Source: Teichococcus oryzae
GTDB taxonomy: Bacteria; Pseudomonadota; Alphaproteobacteria; Acetobacterales; Acetobacteraceae
DNA: 64,000 nt
NCBI RefSeq assembly: GCF_008386565.1
Contig: NZ_VUKA01000003.1
Location: 303,378-367,377, forward strand
Reading direction: 5' to 3'
The position numbers and the translations under genes were made by a program. This document shows positions 27,252-36,327 of the stretch, piece by piece; the first letter of the stretch is position 1, and each line of letters starts with the position of its first letter. The notes beneath the pieces were generated by a model. The model was not told the origin of the DNA. It saw only the letters and a program-made list of their open reading frames with translations, and ran no database searches.

Positions 27252-27824
27252 ATGGCGCCTCCCAACGAGACTTCCGGAAATCCGCAAAAGGTCGAGGTGA
27301 GGATCCGCCCTTCCAGCGAGGCGGATATGGGTGCCATCGCCGCCATCTACCGCCACCACGTCCTGCATGGCACCGCCACCTTCGAGACGGAGCCGCCAAC
27401 GGCCGAGGAGATGCGGCAGCGCCGCGCGGCCATCACCGAACGCGGGCTGCCCTATCTGGTGGCCGAAGCCGCAGGCGGCGCGGTGCTGGGCTACGCCTAT
27501 GCGGGTGCCTACCGGCCCCGGATCGCCTACCGCCACACCCTTGAGAACTCGGTCTATATCGGCGAGGAAGCCCGTGGCCGGGGCATCGGACGCCGCCTGC
27601 TTGAAGCCCTCATCCAGGAATGCACGGCCCTTGGCTACCGGCAGATGGTGGCCGTCATTGGCGATAGCGGGAATGAGGCATCCATCCGCCTGCACCGGAC
27701 GCTCGGGTTCGAGTTGACCGGCACCCTGCGTTCGGTCGGCCGCAAGCATGGGCGCTGGCTGGACACCGTGCTGATGCAGCTGTCTCTGGGCGACAGCGAC
27801 AGGACCGCTCCCGCGGTCGAGTAG
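27252..27824 (+). CDS. GNAT N-acetyltransferase, phosphinothricin acetyltransferase-like
   Basis: A 190-aa GNAT protein closely following the PAT/MnaT pattern: IAAIYRHHVLHGTATFETEPPT at the N-terminus, the acetyl-CoA loop EEARGRGIGRRLL near residue 105, then VAVIGDSGNEASIRLHRTLGF and RSVGRKHGRWLD. This family acetylates phosphinothricin, methionine sulfoximine or other amino acids. It is monocistronic, 217 bp after the aldolase. Its closeness to a PhnZ-like protein hints at phosphorus-containing or amino-acid analogue metabolism, but this is only suggestive. Confidence 0.88.
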   Translation: MAPPNETSGNPQKVEVRIRPSSEADMGAIAAIYRHHVLHGTATFETEPPTAEEMRQRRAAITERGLPYLVAEAAGGAVLGYAYAGAYRPRIAYRHTLENSVYIGEEARGRGIGRRLLEALIQECTALGYRQMVAVIGDSGNEASIRLHRTLGFELTGTLRSVGRKHGRWLDTVLMQLSLGDSDRTAPAVE

Positions 27825-27902
27825 GAGCTTCCTTCCTTCAGCCACCGGCTCTGGCTCGCTTCCTCGATCCGCGCCTGCCGCTCGCTGCATTGTGCAAGGG
27901 TT

Positions 27903-28145
27903 TCAGGGCCGGAATGCCGGCCGGCACTCGGCTTCCACCACCGCCTCCATGCAGCCCGGCGCGTTTCCCGGCCGGTTGGGCGCCCGCGCCTGGTTCAAGG
28001 CGGCTCTGGCCTCTGCCATCCCGGCCTCGTCTCCGTCCATCTCGGCCGCCTGGCGCGTGGCCTGTGCTTCCCGTGCCGGATCCTGGAAAGGCATCCTGGG
28101 CTGATTGCGAGTGCCATGCTGGGAAGCCTGTCCCTCCCGCAGCAC
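27903..28145 (-). pseudogene. Truncated copy of the secreted-protein C-terminal half (see 39186-39596)
   Basis: The frame encodes 80 residues from a GTG and matches the C-terminal part of the 39.2-kb protein along its length: shared words include EGQASQ, PRMPFQDPA, ATRQAAE, GMAEARAALNQAR and GNAPGCMEAV. It lacks the signal peptide and the N-terminal helix. The homology starts 5 bp after the stop of the neighbouring Bug gene, so a duplicated fragment has been joined to that gene's 3' end. Expression as a protein is unlikely. Confidence 0.7.
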
Positions 28146-28149
28146 CGTT

Positions 28150-29130
28150 TCAATCCACCACCAGTCCGATGCGCCGGATTACCCCAGCCCATTTCTCGGA
28201 ATCCGCCTTCAGATAAGCCGCCGCACCTGCCGGATCGGTCGGCGCCGGGTTAAGCCCGAGCCGGGCCAGCTGATCCACCGATGCCTGCTCCATGAGCCCG
28301 GCATTGAGCCGCCGGTTGAGCGTCGTCACGATCTCCGCCGGCATGCCGGCCGGGCCGAACAGGCCGAACCAGGTCAGGACCTCGAAGGCGGGCAGCCCGG
28401 CCTCGGCCGAGGTCGGCACCTCTGGCAGCGCGGCGGCGCGCCGAGGCGCCGGCACCACGATCGGGCGCAGCCGCCCATCGGCGATGAAGGATGCGGAGTT
28501 GCTGACGGGATCGAACATCACCTGCAGCCGCCCAGCGACAACGTCGGTCAGCGCCTGGGTGTTGCTGTTGTAGGGCACGTGCAGCATGTCGATGCCGGCC
28601 AGCGTCTTCAACAGTTCGCCCGCCAGATGCAACGTCACCCCGACGCTTGATCCAAAGGCGAGCTTGCCCGGATTGGCTCTGGCATAGGCGATCAGTTCCT
28701 GGAGGCTATGGATCGGCAGCCCTGGATGCACGGAAACCACCAGCGGCCCCGTGCCCACCAGCCCGAGCACGGTGTAGTCGGCGATCCCGTCATACGGCTT
28801 GCGGCGATAAAGATGCGGGTTCACCGCATTGGTCGAAGCGCCGCCGAGCAGCAACGTGTATCCATCCGGCTCGGCCCGCGCCACATGCTGCATGCCGGTC
28901 ACCGCATTGGCGCTCGGGCGGTTCTCCACCACCACCGGCTGCCCATCCATGCGCGGGCGCAGCAGCTCCGCGGCGAAGCGCGCCACCACATCGCTGCTGC
29001 CGCCGGCTGAATAGGGGACGATGATGCGGACCGCGCGGCTCGGATAATCCACCGCCCACACCGTGAACGGCTTGACCATGCTGCCCGCGGCCAGGAGGCC
29101 AAGCAATGCGCGGCGCGGGAAGTGCGTCAT
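28150..29130 (-). CDS. Tripartite tricarboxylate transporter substrate-binding protein (Bug/TctC)
   Basis: A 326-aa periplasmic protein with an export signal (MTHFPRRALLGLLAAGSMVK). Bug motifs include RIIVPYSAGGSSDVVARFA near residue 40, VVENRPSANAVTG, EPDGYTLLLGG and FGLFGPAGMPAEIV. GGAGAC precedes ATG 29130; an alternative ATG lies 12 bp upstream. It follows an HD-domain gene on the same strand by 34 bp and ends beside the duplicated fragment at 27.9 kb. The ligand is unknown. Confidence 0.9.
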   Translation of the reverse strand: MTHFPRRALLGLLAAGSMVKPFTVWAVDYPSRAVRIIVPYSAGGSSDVVARFAAELLRPRMDGQPVVVENRPSANAVTGMQHVARAEPDGYTLLLGGASTNAVNPHLYRRKPYDGIADYTVLGLVGTGPLVVSVHPGLPIHSLQELIAYARANPGKLAFGSSVGVTLHLAGELLKTLAGIDMLHVPYNSNTQALTDVVAGRLQVMFDPVSNSASFIADGRLRPIVVPAPRRAAALPEVPTSAEAGLPAFEVLTWFGLFGPAGMPAEIVTTLNRRLNAGLMEQASVDQLARLGLNPAPTDPAGAAAYLKADSEKWAGVIRRIGLVVD

Positions 29131-29164
29131 CGGCGTCTCCATCTATGGCCGAGGGCCAGGCGTG

Positions 29165-29827
29165 TCAGCCGCGCGGCGCGCGCGGCGTGATCTTCCGGGC
29201 TTCCAGCGCCTTTGCCGTCTCGGGCTCCAGCAGGCCGCAGGCGCCGGCGATGGACCACCAGAGATGATCCGCCTTGTGCACGATCAGGCATTCCAGGCTG
29301 CGATTGACCAGCTCGCCCTCGAAGGAATGTCCCATGACGATGTGCACGATCTCCTCGGGCAGGCCGGCGGCGATGCAGACATGCGCGCCATAGACCGGGT
29401 GCCGGAGGGATGGCATGCCAGCCTGCGAGCCGTCCGCAGCCCAGCGGGCGCGGTTCGCAGGATCGAACTCGAACGCCTTGCCGACATCGTGCATCAGCCC
29501 ACCGGCGAGGATGATGTCGCGATGGATCTCCGCCTCAGGAAAGGTGCCGAGGAAGTCATCGGCGATGGCCAGCGCTATTCGGGCGACGCCGCGCAGATGC
29601 GTCGCCTGGTCGCCATGCCTGAGGCGGAACATGCCCGGGTTGGCCTCGCCGGGGATGTCGCGGATCCGCTCGAAGCTGCTCTCGGAAAGGGCATGGGCCC
29701 AGGCTTCGATGGTCTTCCGGCGCAGCTCCCTGTTCTGGACGTTGGACAGCTCGGGCAGGTCCTCCAGCACTCTGGCGCGCAGCGCATCTGTGATCGGGCG
29801 CCGTTCTCGGCGATCGAGGAAGTTCAT
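29165..29827 (-). CDS. HD-domain phosphohydrolase-like protein
   Basis: A 220-aa protein with an HD fold: His in ATHLRGVARIAL, the His-Asp pair in GGLMHDVGKAFEFD near residue 130, and further His in LRHPVYGAHV and VMGHSFEGE. Such proteins usually hydrolyse phosphate esters or nucleotides, but metal-dependent oxygenases occur in the superfamily. It precedes a Bug binding-protein gene (34 bp) and is divergent from a LysR regulator, suggesting a small regulated unit. A GTG nine bases upstream is an alternative start. Confidence 0.78.
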   Translation of the reverse strand: MNFLDRRERRPITDALRARVLEDLPELSNVQNRELRRKTIEAWAHALSESSFERIRDIPGEANPGMFRLRHGDQATHLRGVARIALAIADDFLGTFPEAEIHRDIILAGGLMHDVGKAFEFDPANRARWAADGSQAGMPSLRHPVYGAHVCIAAGLPEEIVHIVMGHSFEGELVNRSLECLIVHKADHLWWSIAGACGLLEPETAKALEARKITPRAPRG

Positions 29828-29926
29828 TGCTGTCACGGGTCCTGAATGCCGGGATGCGGCGATGGTGCAGCGTGCCCAGCGGAGGCCGCCAATACAAAGT
29901 GCACGTCTTCATGATAACGTGGCGTT

Positions 29927-30811
29927 ATGAACCTTCCATTCCGCGAACTCGAAGTGTTCCGGCACATCATGGAGGCGGGCAGTGTCACGGCAGCGGCTGC
30001 AAGGCTGCGCGTTTCCCAGCCCGCGGTCAGCCGGATGCTGCGCCAGACCGAGGCGCGGATCGGCTTTCCGTTGTTCACTCGCGTCCGCAAGCGCCTGCTC
30101 CCCACGCCGGAGGCCCGCGCCCTCTTTGCCGAGACGGCGAATGCCTTCGCCGCGCTCGATGCCGTGCACCGCCTGACCGAGAACCTGCGCGAGGGCCGGG
30201 CCGGCACGCTGAAGGTCGCGACGGTGGCGGCACTGGCCAGCGGCGCGGTGGCGGATTCGATTCAGCGCTTCCACGCCGACCGGCCGGAGGTCGCGGTGCT
30301 GCTGCACGTGTCGCCGGCGCAGCAGGTGGTGAATCTGGTGGCCGATCACCAGGTTGACCTCGGCGCCATCATTGGCGCGACCGGCGATGCCAGCGTGCGG
30401 ACAATCGAGCTGGGGTCGCGTGGCCTCGGCTGCCTGCTGCCGCGCGGCCACAGGCTGTGCGCGCAGGAAAGCATCTCTCTCGCCGACCTCGCATGCGAGC
30501 GCTTGATCTGTCCGGGCCTGCAGTACCAAACCGGCGCGCAGCTCAGTGTGGCCTTCGAACAGGCCCGCCTGCCCTTCCGGATCGCGATCGAAAGCGCATT
30601 GGCCTCGGTCGCCGGGGCGCTGGTGCGGCGCGGGGCGGGGGTGGCGGTGCTGGACGGCTTCGGCCTGCTTGCCGCCGGCGGGGCCGACCTGGAAACCCGT
30701 CCGCTCGACCTGCCGGTGCGCAACAGCGCCTATCTGGTGGAGTCCCGCCACCGCCCTCCCTCGCGCCTGGCACTGGAGTTCCGGCGCTGTCTGCGGGAGG
30801 TGATGGGTTGA
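29927..30811 (+). CDS. LysR family transcriptional regulator
   Basis: A 294-aa LysR protein with an N-terminal winged HTH (residues 5-65, SVTAAAARLRVSQPAVSRML) and a C-terminal periplasmic-binding-like effector domain. It is divergent from the HD protein / Bug operon with 99 bp between starts, the classic arrangement for a LysR activator controlling its neighbours. The effector is probably the ligand or product of that unit; this is inference. Confidence 0.92.
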   Translation: MNLPFRELEVFRHIMEAGSVTAAAARLRVSQPAVSRMLRQTEARIGFPLFTRVRKRLLPTPEARALFAETANAFAALDAVHRLTENLREGRAGTLKVATVAALASGAVADSIQRFHADRPEVAVLLHVSPAQQVVNLVADHQVDLGAIIGATGDASVRTIELGSRGLGCLLPRGHRLCAQESISLADLACERLICPGLQYQTGAQLSVAFEQARLPFRIAIESALASVAGALVRRGAGVAVLDGFGLLAAGGADLETRPLDLPVRNSAYLVESRHRPPSRLALEFRRCLREVMG

Positions 30812-31065
30812 CGCGGCATGGCCCCACTGGTTCGCGATGCCCTTGTCCTCCAGGCATCGGCAGCTTCGCGCCCAAATGCGACAACAAAGCTGATGCCTGC
30901 CCGCTTTAAAGCATGCGCTCCCTCGCATTCAGCTTCCGCTTCACGCTACGGGCGCGAAGGACGGGAAAGGGCGTCAACCGGCGCGCAGATGGGGCGCATC
31001 GGGTGACGGCGCCCTCGCGGCTGAACGATATGGCGGGCCCTGCTACAGCCATGATGAAGCACCTT

Positions 31066-32442
31066 TCATGCTTCATGAGGCTGCGCGATCGGCACTGAGA
31101 TGGGCACCACCGAGCCCGGGAGTTCCCCGCCCCGCCGGATCAGCTCTCGAAGCTTTACCGCTCCCGGCTTTCCCAAGAGAGGCTCCACCAGTTCTCCGAA
31201 CTTGGCGTCCAGTTCCTCATCGGTGAGCGGATCCTCCGGATCTCCCTTCCGGTTAGGCTGCTCGTGCTCGAACACCTGACCGCTCCTGAGCTCCAGCAGC
31301 AGCCGGGCCGCGCGACGTCTCGGATAGGCGTCGACCAGTTCCGGCGCCAGGCTGACGGACACCTTGGGCATGAAAGCCTGCAGAACCGGGTCGCGCAGCC
31401 GCTCCGGCGTGAAGGCATTCAGCCGGACCGCCCCGTGGTGCAACAGCGCCGCGACGCAGAACTGCATGCTGAAACGGGCTTCCTGCTCGGTTCGCACGGA
31501 TGGCCGGTCACACATCTCCGCCGTGGCCCGGTATCCCGCGACATGGATGCGGGACACGTCCTCCGGCTGGAAAGGATGCCGCGCCCGCAGAGCCAGCAAG
31601 CCGTCGAGCGCCGGGAAGATATGCCCGCAGCAGCCGTGGTTCTTGAACGTCATCTCGCCGATCACGAAGCGGGTGCCGAGGTCGGCCAGCGCGAGGTCCC
31701 AGCGCCCGGTCGAATCACTGGTGGCGGCGGCGAAGCCAGCCGGACCATCCAGCACGTCCGGCGCACCGGTCACGCCAGCCGCCGCGGCCCGCGCCGCCAG
31801 CACGCCCGCCTCGGCGGCGTGGCCCGGGTGCATCGGCTTGCTCATTCCGCTGCCACGGAATGCCTGCTGCAACCCGCCGGACATGGTGGCGGCCAGGGCG
31901 ACCGCATGGCCAACCTGATCGGCATCGCAATCCAGCAGAACCGCAGCGGCCACGGCGGCCGCGATGGTGCCGACCGTCGCGGTGGTGTGCCACATGCGGT
32001 AATGGCTGGGCTGCACCGCCAGGGCGATGCGGCCCCCGACCTCGTAGCCCGCCGCCATGGCACGCAGCAGCGCGTCCATGCCGGTGCCGCGCGCCTGCGC
32101 CACGGCCAGGGCCGCGGCTACGGTCGGGCTGCCAGGGTGCAACCCGGAATCCCGGTGGATGTCGTCGAACTCGACCGTGTGGCTCGCGATGCCGTTCAGC
32201 AACGCAGCATGCCGGGCGGAGCCGCGCTGCCCGTCCACGTAGCAGATGGCGGTGCCTTCCCCCCGCTCATCCGCCAGCGCCGCCGCCAGCAAGGTGGCCG
32301 GGGGCTGCCGCGTGCCGGGCAGGGTGGCGGCGAACCAGTCCAGCAGGGCCCGCCGCGCATGGTGCTCCAGGCCCTCCGGCCAGGCGGCATGCCGCCAGCC
32401 TGCGGCATGGGCGGCCAGGATGGGCAGCGGAGCCGTGGTCAC
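31066..32442 (-). CDS. MmgE/PrpD family protein
   Basis: A 458-aa member of the 2-methylcitrate dehydratase / cis-aconitate decarboxylase / immune-responsive-gene fold. Characteristic features are the HTVEFDDIHRDSGLHPGSP segment near residue 90, a GYEVGGRIA helix, KPMHPGHAAEAGVLAA near 205 and the C-terminal YPRRRAARL region. The GTG start overlaps the upstream ligase stop (GTGA). It is the last gene of a five-gene coupled operon and is likely to dehydrate or isomerise a polycarboxylate intermediate. True PrpD is unlikely because prpB/prpC are absent here. Confidence 0.88.
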   Translation of the reverse strand: MTTAPLPILAAHAAGWRHAAWPEGLEHHARRALLDWFAATLPGTRQPPATLLAAALADERGEGTAICYVDGQRGSARHAALLNGIASHTVEFDDIHRDSGLHPGSPTVAAALAVAQARGTGMDALLRAMAAGYEVGGRIALAVQPSHYRMWHTTATVGTIAAAVAAAVLLDCDADQVGHAVALAATMSGGLQQAFRGSGMSKPMHPGHAAEAGVLAARAAAAGVTGAPDVLDGPAGFAAATSDSTGRWDLALADLGTRFVIGEMTFKNHGCCGHIFPALDGLLALRARHPFQPEDVSRIHVAGYRATAEMCDRPSVRTEQEARFSMQFCVAALLHHGAVRLNAFTPERLRDPVLQAFMPKVSVSLAPELVDAYPRRRAARLLLELRSGQVFEHEQPNRKGDPEDPLTDEELDAKFGELVEPLLGKPGAVKLRELIRRGGELPGSVVPISVPIAQPHEA

Positions 32443-34508
32443 CGAAGCACCGCCAATCCATCCACCGCCCGGGCGCCCTGACCCCCCGGCAGCACGAAGA
32501 GCGGGTTGATCTCCGCTTCCAGGAGGCGCTCCCCCGCCGCGCCGGCCATGGCGGCAAAGGCCATGACGGCGTCCACCAGGGCCGGGACATCGGCCGCCGG
32601 AGCACCACGGTAGCCGCGCAGCAGCCGGGCGGCCTTCAGTTCCTCCACCATGGCCTCCGCGTCAGTGCGGGAAATCGGCAGCAGGCGAAGGGTGGTGTCC
32701 TGGAACAGTTCCGCTGCCACGCCGCCGGAGCCGAGCAGGATGACCGGTCCCAGTTGCGGGTCCCGGTGGAAGCCTAGGATCATCTCGACCCCGCCGCGGA
32801 TACGCTCCTGCACCAGGAAGCCTTCCGGATCCGGCGCCCCGGCGTCCTTCAGCCGCTGCCGCATGGTGGCGCAGGCATCCGGCACCTCTTCGGCCCGGAG
32901 GCCGACGCGAACACCGCCGATGTCGCTCTTGTGGGCAATGGCGCGGGACAGCACCTTCAGCACCACCTCGCCGCCAAGCTCCCGCGCGGCGGCCGTAGCG
33001 CCTGCCGCGTCGGCCGCCACATGCTCGCGGGTCATCGGTACCCCGAACCGTGCGAAGATGGCCTTGCTTTCGGCCTCGTTGAGGTTCCCGGCGGGCAGGT
33101 CCGCCAGCACGGAAGCATCGCTGGCCACGGGATGCGGCAGTGGCGGAAGCGCGCGGCGATGCAGGGCACGCAGCACGGTGGCGCAGCTTTCCGGCGTCGC
33201 GAAGGCGGGTATGCCCTGGCCATTCAGCAGCCGGACCAGATGCGGGGCGTGCGGGCTGACATAGGCCAGCACGGGCTTCTCGCTGCGCGCCTGGCACTCG
33301 ACGATGGCGCCCGCCACGATGTCCGGCGTCGCCAGGGCGGAGGAACCGATCACGACGACCACGACATCGTAGCTCGGGCTTTCCAGCAGCGCGTCGATGG
33401 CGCCGCGGAACAGGTCCGGCCGCAGCCCGGCCAGCGTGACATCCACGGGGTTCCGACCAATTGCGGCGGGGTCCTCGTTGAGCAAGGCGGCAAGGCGCTG
33501 GGTCGTCGCCTCGTCCGGCGAGGGGACCTCGATGCCCGCCAGGCCGCAATTGTCGGCCAGCAGCGTGCCGGCGCCCCCCGTGGAGGTCAGGATGGCGACC
33601 CGGTCCCCCTTCATGCGGCGCCCGGAGGCCAGGGCCGCGGGGATGTCCAGCAGGTCCGTGAAGCTCTCGGCGCGGATGACGCCGTATTGCCGGAACAGCG
33701 CATCGTAGACCCGGTCCGCCCCGGCCAGCGCGCCGGTATGGGACGTGGCCGCCCTTGCCCCGGAATCCGAACGGCCGACCTTGTACACGACAATGGGCTT
33801 GCCCAGTTCGGCCGCCCGCCGCGCGGCCTGCTTGAAGACCTCGGGCCGCCGCAGCCCCTCCATGTAGACGGCGATGACGTCGGTGGCCTCGTCCTCCACC
33901 AGATGTGCGATCATCTCGCTGCTGTCGATATCCGCCTCGTTGCCGGTGGAGACCAGCTTGGCGAAGCCGATGCCCCGGTCCGCCGCGCGCGACAGCAGCG
34001 AGCCCAGGATGCCGCCGCTCTGCGACACCACCGAAATGCGGCCGGTGGCGAAGTTGCCGACCTCCAGGGCGCCAGTGGCGGAGAGCATCATGCCGTCCGT
34101 CAGGTTCACCAGCCCGATGGTGTTGGGGCCGAGTAGCCGCATCCCGCCCGCCGCGTCCTTCAGCGCCTGTTGCCGCTGGGCGCCGTCCTCGTTTGCCTCG
34201 CCGTAGCCGCTGGCCAGCACGATGGTGGCCTGGCAGCCCTTGGCCGCGAGGTCGCGCACCGCCGCCTCGGCCCGCTCCGGCCCCAGCAGCACGATGGCGG
34301 CGTCCGGAGCGCCAGGCAGCGCGGCCACATCGGGGTAGCAGCGCAGGCCCGCGATGCTGTCGGCGCGCGGGTTCACCGGCCAGATCTCACCGGTGAAGCC
34401 GTATTTCTGCAGATAGCCGACCGGGCGGCCGGTCATCTTGCCGGCATCGGCGGAGGCACCGATCACCGCGACGCTGCGCGGACGCAGCAGGGCGCCGATG
34501 GCACTCAT
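32439..34508 (-). CDS. NDP-forming acyl-CoA synthetase (acetate-CoA ligase family)
   Basis: A 689-aa fused alpha-beta enzyme. The N-terminal CoA-binding Rossmann domain starts RSVAVIGASADAGKMTGRPV, the succinyl-CoA-synthetase-like middle has VSQSGGILGSLLSRA near residue 185 with the phospho-His segment ATSHTGALAG near 255, and the C-terminal ATP-grasp domain (about 470-689) includes GGEVVLKVLSRAIAHKSDIGGV. It activates a carboxylic acid to its CoA thioester with ADP or GDP formation. It overlaps the enoyl-CoA hydratase stop by ATGA and the PrpD-like start by GTGA, so stoichiometric co-expression is expected. Confidence 0.9.
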   Translation of the reverse strand: MSAIGALLRPRSVAVIGASADAGKMTGRPVGYLQKYGFTGEIWPVNPRADSIAGLRCYPDVAALPGAPDAAIVLLGPERAEAAVRDLAAKGCQATIVLASGYGEANEDGAQRQQALKDAAGGMRLLGPNTIGLVNLTDGMMLSATGALEVGNFATGRISVVSQSGGILGSLLSRAADRGIGFAKLVSTGNEADIDSSEMIAHLVEDEATDVIAVYMEGLRRPEVFKQAARRAAELGKPIVVYKVGRSDSGARAATSHTGALAGADRVYDALFRQYGVIRAESFTDLLDIPAALASGRRMKGDRVAILTSTGGAGTLLADNCGLAGIEVPSPDEATTQRLAALLNEDPAAIGRNPVDVTLAGLRPDLFRGAIDALLESPSYDVVVVVIGSSALATPDIVAGAIVECQARSEKPVLAYVSPHAPHLVRLLNGQGIPAFATPESCATVLRALHRRALPPLPHPVASDASVLADLPAGNLNEAESKAIFARFGVPMTREHVAADAAGATAAARELGGEVVLKVLSRAIAHKSDIGGVRVGLRAEEVPDACATMRQRLKDAGAPDPEGFLVQERIRGGVEMILGFHRDPQLGPVILLGSGGVAAELFQDTTLRLLPISRTDAEAMVEELKAARLLRGYRGAPAADVPALVDAVMAFAAMAGAAGERLLEAEINPLFVLPGGQGARAVDGLAVLR

Positions 34509-35338
34509 GCCACCTCTCCCTTCTGCTTGGCCGCGCGGCGCTGGGCGACGCCCTCCAGGAAGGCGGCGACGGACTCCTGGTGCTCGCGGGAGCTGTAGCA
34601 GATGGCCTGCGCCTGGCTGCCCATGGAGAAGACCTGTTCCACCGAGAGTTCGAAGGTCTGATCAAGAATGTTCTTGCTCAGTGCCAGCGCGGCGGGGGCG
34701 CCGTGGCTCAGTTCGGCGGCCCAGGCGCGCGCGTCGTCCAGCAGCGTCCCGGCACCTGTGACGCGGTCGATCATGCCGATCCGCAAGGCTTCCTCCGGCT
34801 CCACCGTGCGGCCGGAGAAGATCAGTTCCTTGGCGCGCGACAGGCCGACACGGCGCGGCAGGAAATACATGCCGCCACCATCCGGGATCAGCCCGCGCAG
34901 GATGTAGGTCATGGCGAAGCGCGCGGCGTCGGAGGCGATGATGAAGTCGCAGCACAGCGCGACATCGCAGCCCAGCCCCGTGGCGGCGCCGTTGACGGCG
35001 GCGATGGTCGGCTTCGGCAGCGCGTGCAGCATGGAGATGGCGTGGTGCGTGCGCTGCTGCCGGCGCCAGCCATTCAGCGCCACCTCGCCCGGCGGCACGG
35101 ACAGGCGCGCCTGCATCGACTTCACGTCGCCGCCCGAGCAGAAGCCCTTGCCCGCACCGGTGATCACCAGCGCCTTGACGCTGTCGGTCCTGGCGACGCG
35201 GTCCAGGGCCGCCATCAAGTCCGCCCGCATGTCGTCGTCGATGGCGTTGCGGGCCGCCGGGCGGTTCAGGGTGAGCACCGCGACCGGGCCGTCGGCCTCG
35301 AGCAGGATGGCGTCGGATTCGGCGGAGTTGGGGGTCAT
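34505..35338 (-). CDS. Enoyl-CoA hydratase/isomerase family protein
   Basis: A 277-aa crotonase. NRPAARNAIDDDMRADL near residue 25, the oxyanion-hole segment GKGFCSGGDVKSMQ near 65 and AAVNGAATGLGCDVALCCDF near 115, and the catalytic-region helix RFAMTYILRGLIPDGGG near 140 are present. Both Glu residues of classical hydratases are not obvious in the last segment, so isomerase, hydrolase or lyase chemistry is possible. It is coupled to the acyl-CoA ligase (ATGA) and would act on its CoA product. Confidence 0.9.
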   Translation of the reverse strand: MTPNSAESDAILLEADGPVAVLTLNRPAARNAIDDDMRADLMAALDRVARTDSVKALVITGAGKGFCSGGDVKSMQARLSVPPGEVALNGWRRQQRTHHAISMLHALPKPTIAAVNGAATGLGCDVALCCDFIIASDAARFAMTYILRGLIPDGGGMYFLPRRVGLSRAKELIFSGRTVEPEEALRIGMIDRVTGAGTLLDDARAWAAELSHGAPAALALSKNILDQTFELSVEQVFSMGSQAQAICYSSREHQESVAAFLEGVAQRRAAKQKGEVA

Positions 35339-35352
35339 GGTGTCGATCCTCG

Positions 35353-36327
35353 TCAGGCTTTGGCGGCAGCGTTCAGCGGCCGCGGCAATGGGATGCCCTC
35401 GTTCCAGGCCCGCAGGCATTCCACCGCGCCCTCGAAGTACAGGCGGAAGTTCTGCTGCGTGACGTAGCCGAGATGCGGCGTCAGAAGGGTGTTCGGTGCC
35501 TGCCGGATGGGGTCGTCGGCAGTCATGGGCTCGGGCTCGTGCGTGTCGATGGCGGCGCCGCCCAGATGGCCGCTGCGCAGGGCCGCGATCAGCGCCGCCT
35601 GATCCACGAGCGGGCCACGCGCGGTGTTCACCAGCAGCGCGCCGGGGCGCATCAGGGCCAGTTCCGCCGCGCCGATGATGCCGCGCGTGGCAGGCCCCAG
35701 GCCGAGATGCAGCGTCAGGATGTCGGCCTGGCGGAACAGCGTTTCCTTGTCCACCAGCTCGGCGCCCGCGGCCTCGGCGGTGGCCGCCGTCATGTTGGGG
35801 CTCCAGGCCAGCAGCCGCATGCCGAAGGCGCGGCCGATGGCTGCGACGCCGGTGCCGATCCGCCCCAGCCCGGCGATGGACAGGGTCGCGCCTTCCAGCC
35901 CCAACCCTGTTCCCTGCTGCCACGCGCCCTGCCGCAGAAGCAGCTCCTGCTGCGGGATGCCGCGCGCCAGGGAAAGGATCAGCCCCCAGGTCAGCTCCAC
36001 CGTGGGCGAGGCCAGGGAGGGCGTGCCGCAGACGGCGATGCCCGCAGCGTCGCAGGCGTCGAGGTCGAGCACCCGGTTGCGCATGCCGGTGGTCACCACC
36101 AGCCGCAACCCGGGCAGGCGCCGCACCAGGCTGGCGGGAAAGGCGCTGCGCTCGCGGATCAGCACCACGGCATCGGCATCCTCGGCCGTGAGGCGTGCGA
36201 CGAGGTCTTCCTCATCCAGCTTCCGGTCGAGGAAGGTGACGGGCAGGCCGGACCAGTCGGCGGAGCCCGGCGCGGCGTCGCCAAAATCGTCCAGCACCAG
36301 GATGCGGCGGAGCGGGGCACGCGGCAT
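35353..36327 (-). CDS. D-2-hydroxyacid dehydrogenase
   Basis: A 324-aa NAD(P)-dependent dehydrogenase of the phosphoglycerate dehydrogenase family. The dinucleotide fold GLGRIGTGVAAIGRAFG is near residue 150, the catalytic Arg is in VNTARGPLVD near 235, the Glu in IDTHEPEPM near 262 and the His in LLTPHLGYVT near 285. The ATG overlaps the preceding Bug gene stop as TGATG. It probably interconverts a 2-hydroxy and 2-keto acid upstream of CoA activation. Confidence 0.92.
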   Translation of the reverse strand: MPRAPLRRILVLDDFGDAAPGSADWSGLPVTFLDRKLDEEDLVARLTAEDADAVVLIRERSAFPASLVRRLPGLRLVVTTGMRNRVLDLDACDAAGIAVCGTPSLASPTVELTWGLILSLARGIPQQELLLRQGAWQQGTGLGLEGATLSIAGLGRIGTGVAAIGRAFGMRLLAWSPNMTAATAEAAGAELVDKETLFRQADILTLHLGLGPATRGIIGAAELALMRPGALLVNTARGPLVDQAALIAALRSGHLGGAAIDTHEPEPMTADDPIRQAPNTLLTPHLGYVTQQNFRLYFEGAVECLRAWNEGIPLPRPLNAAAKA

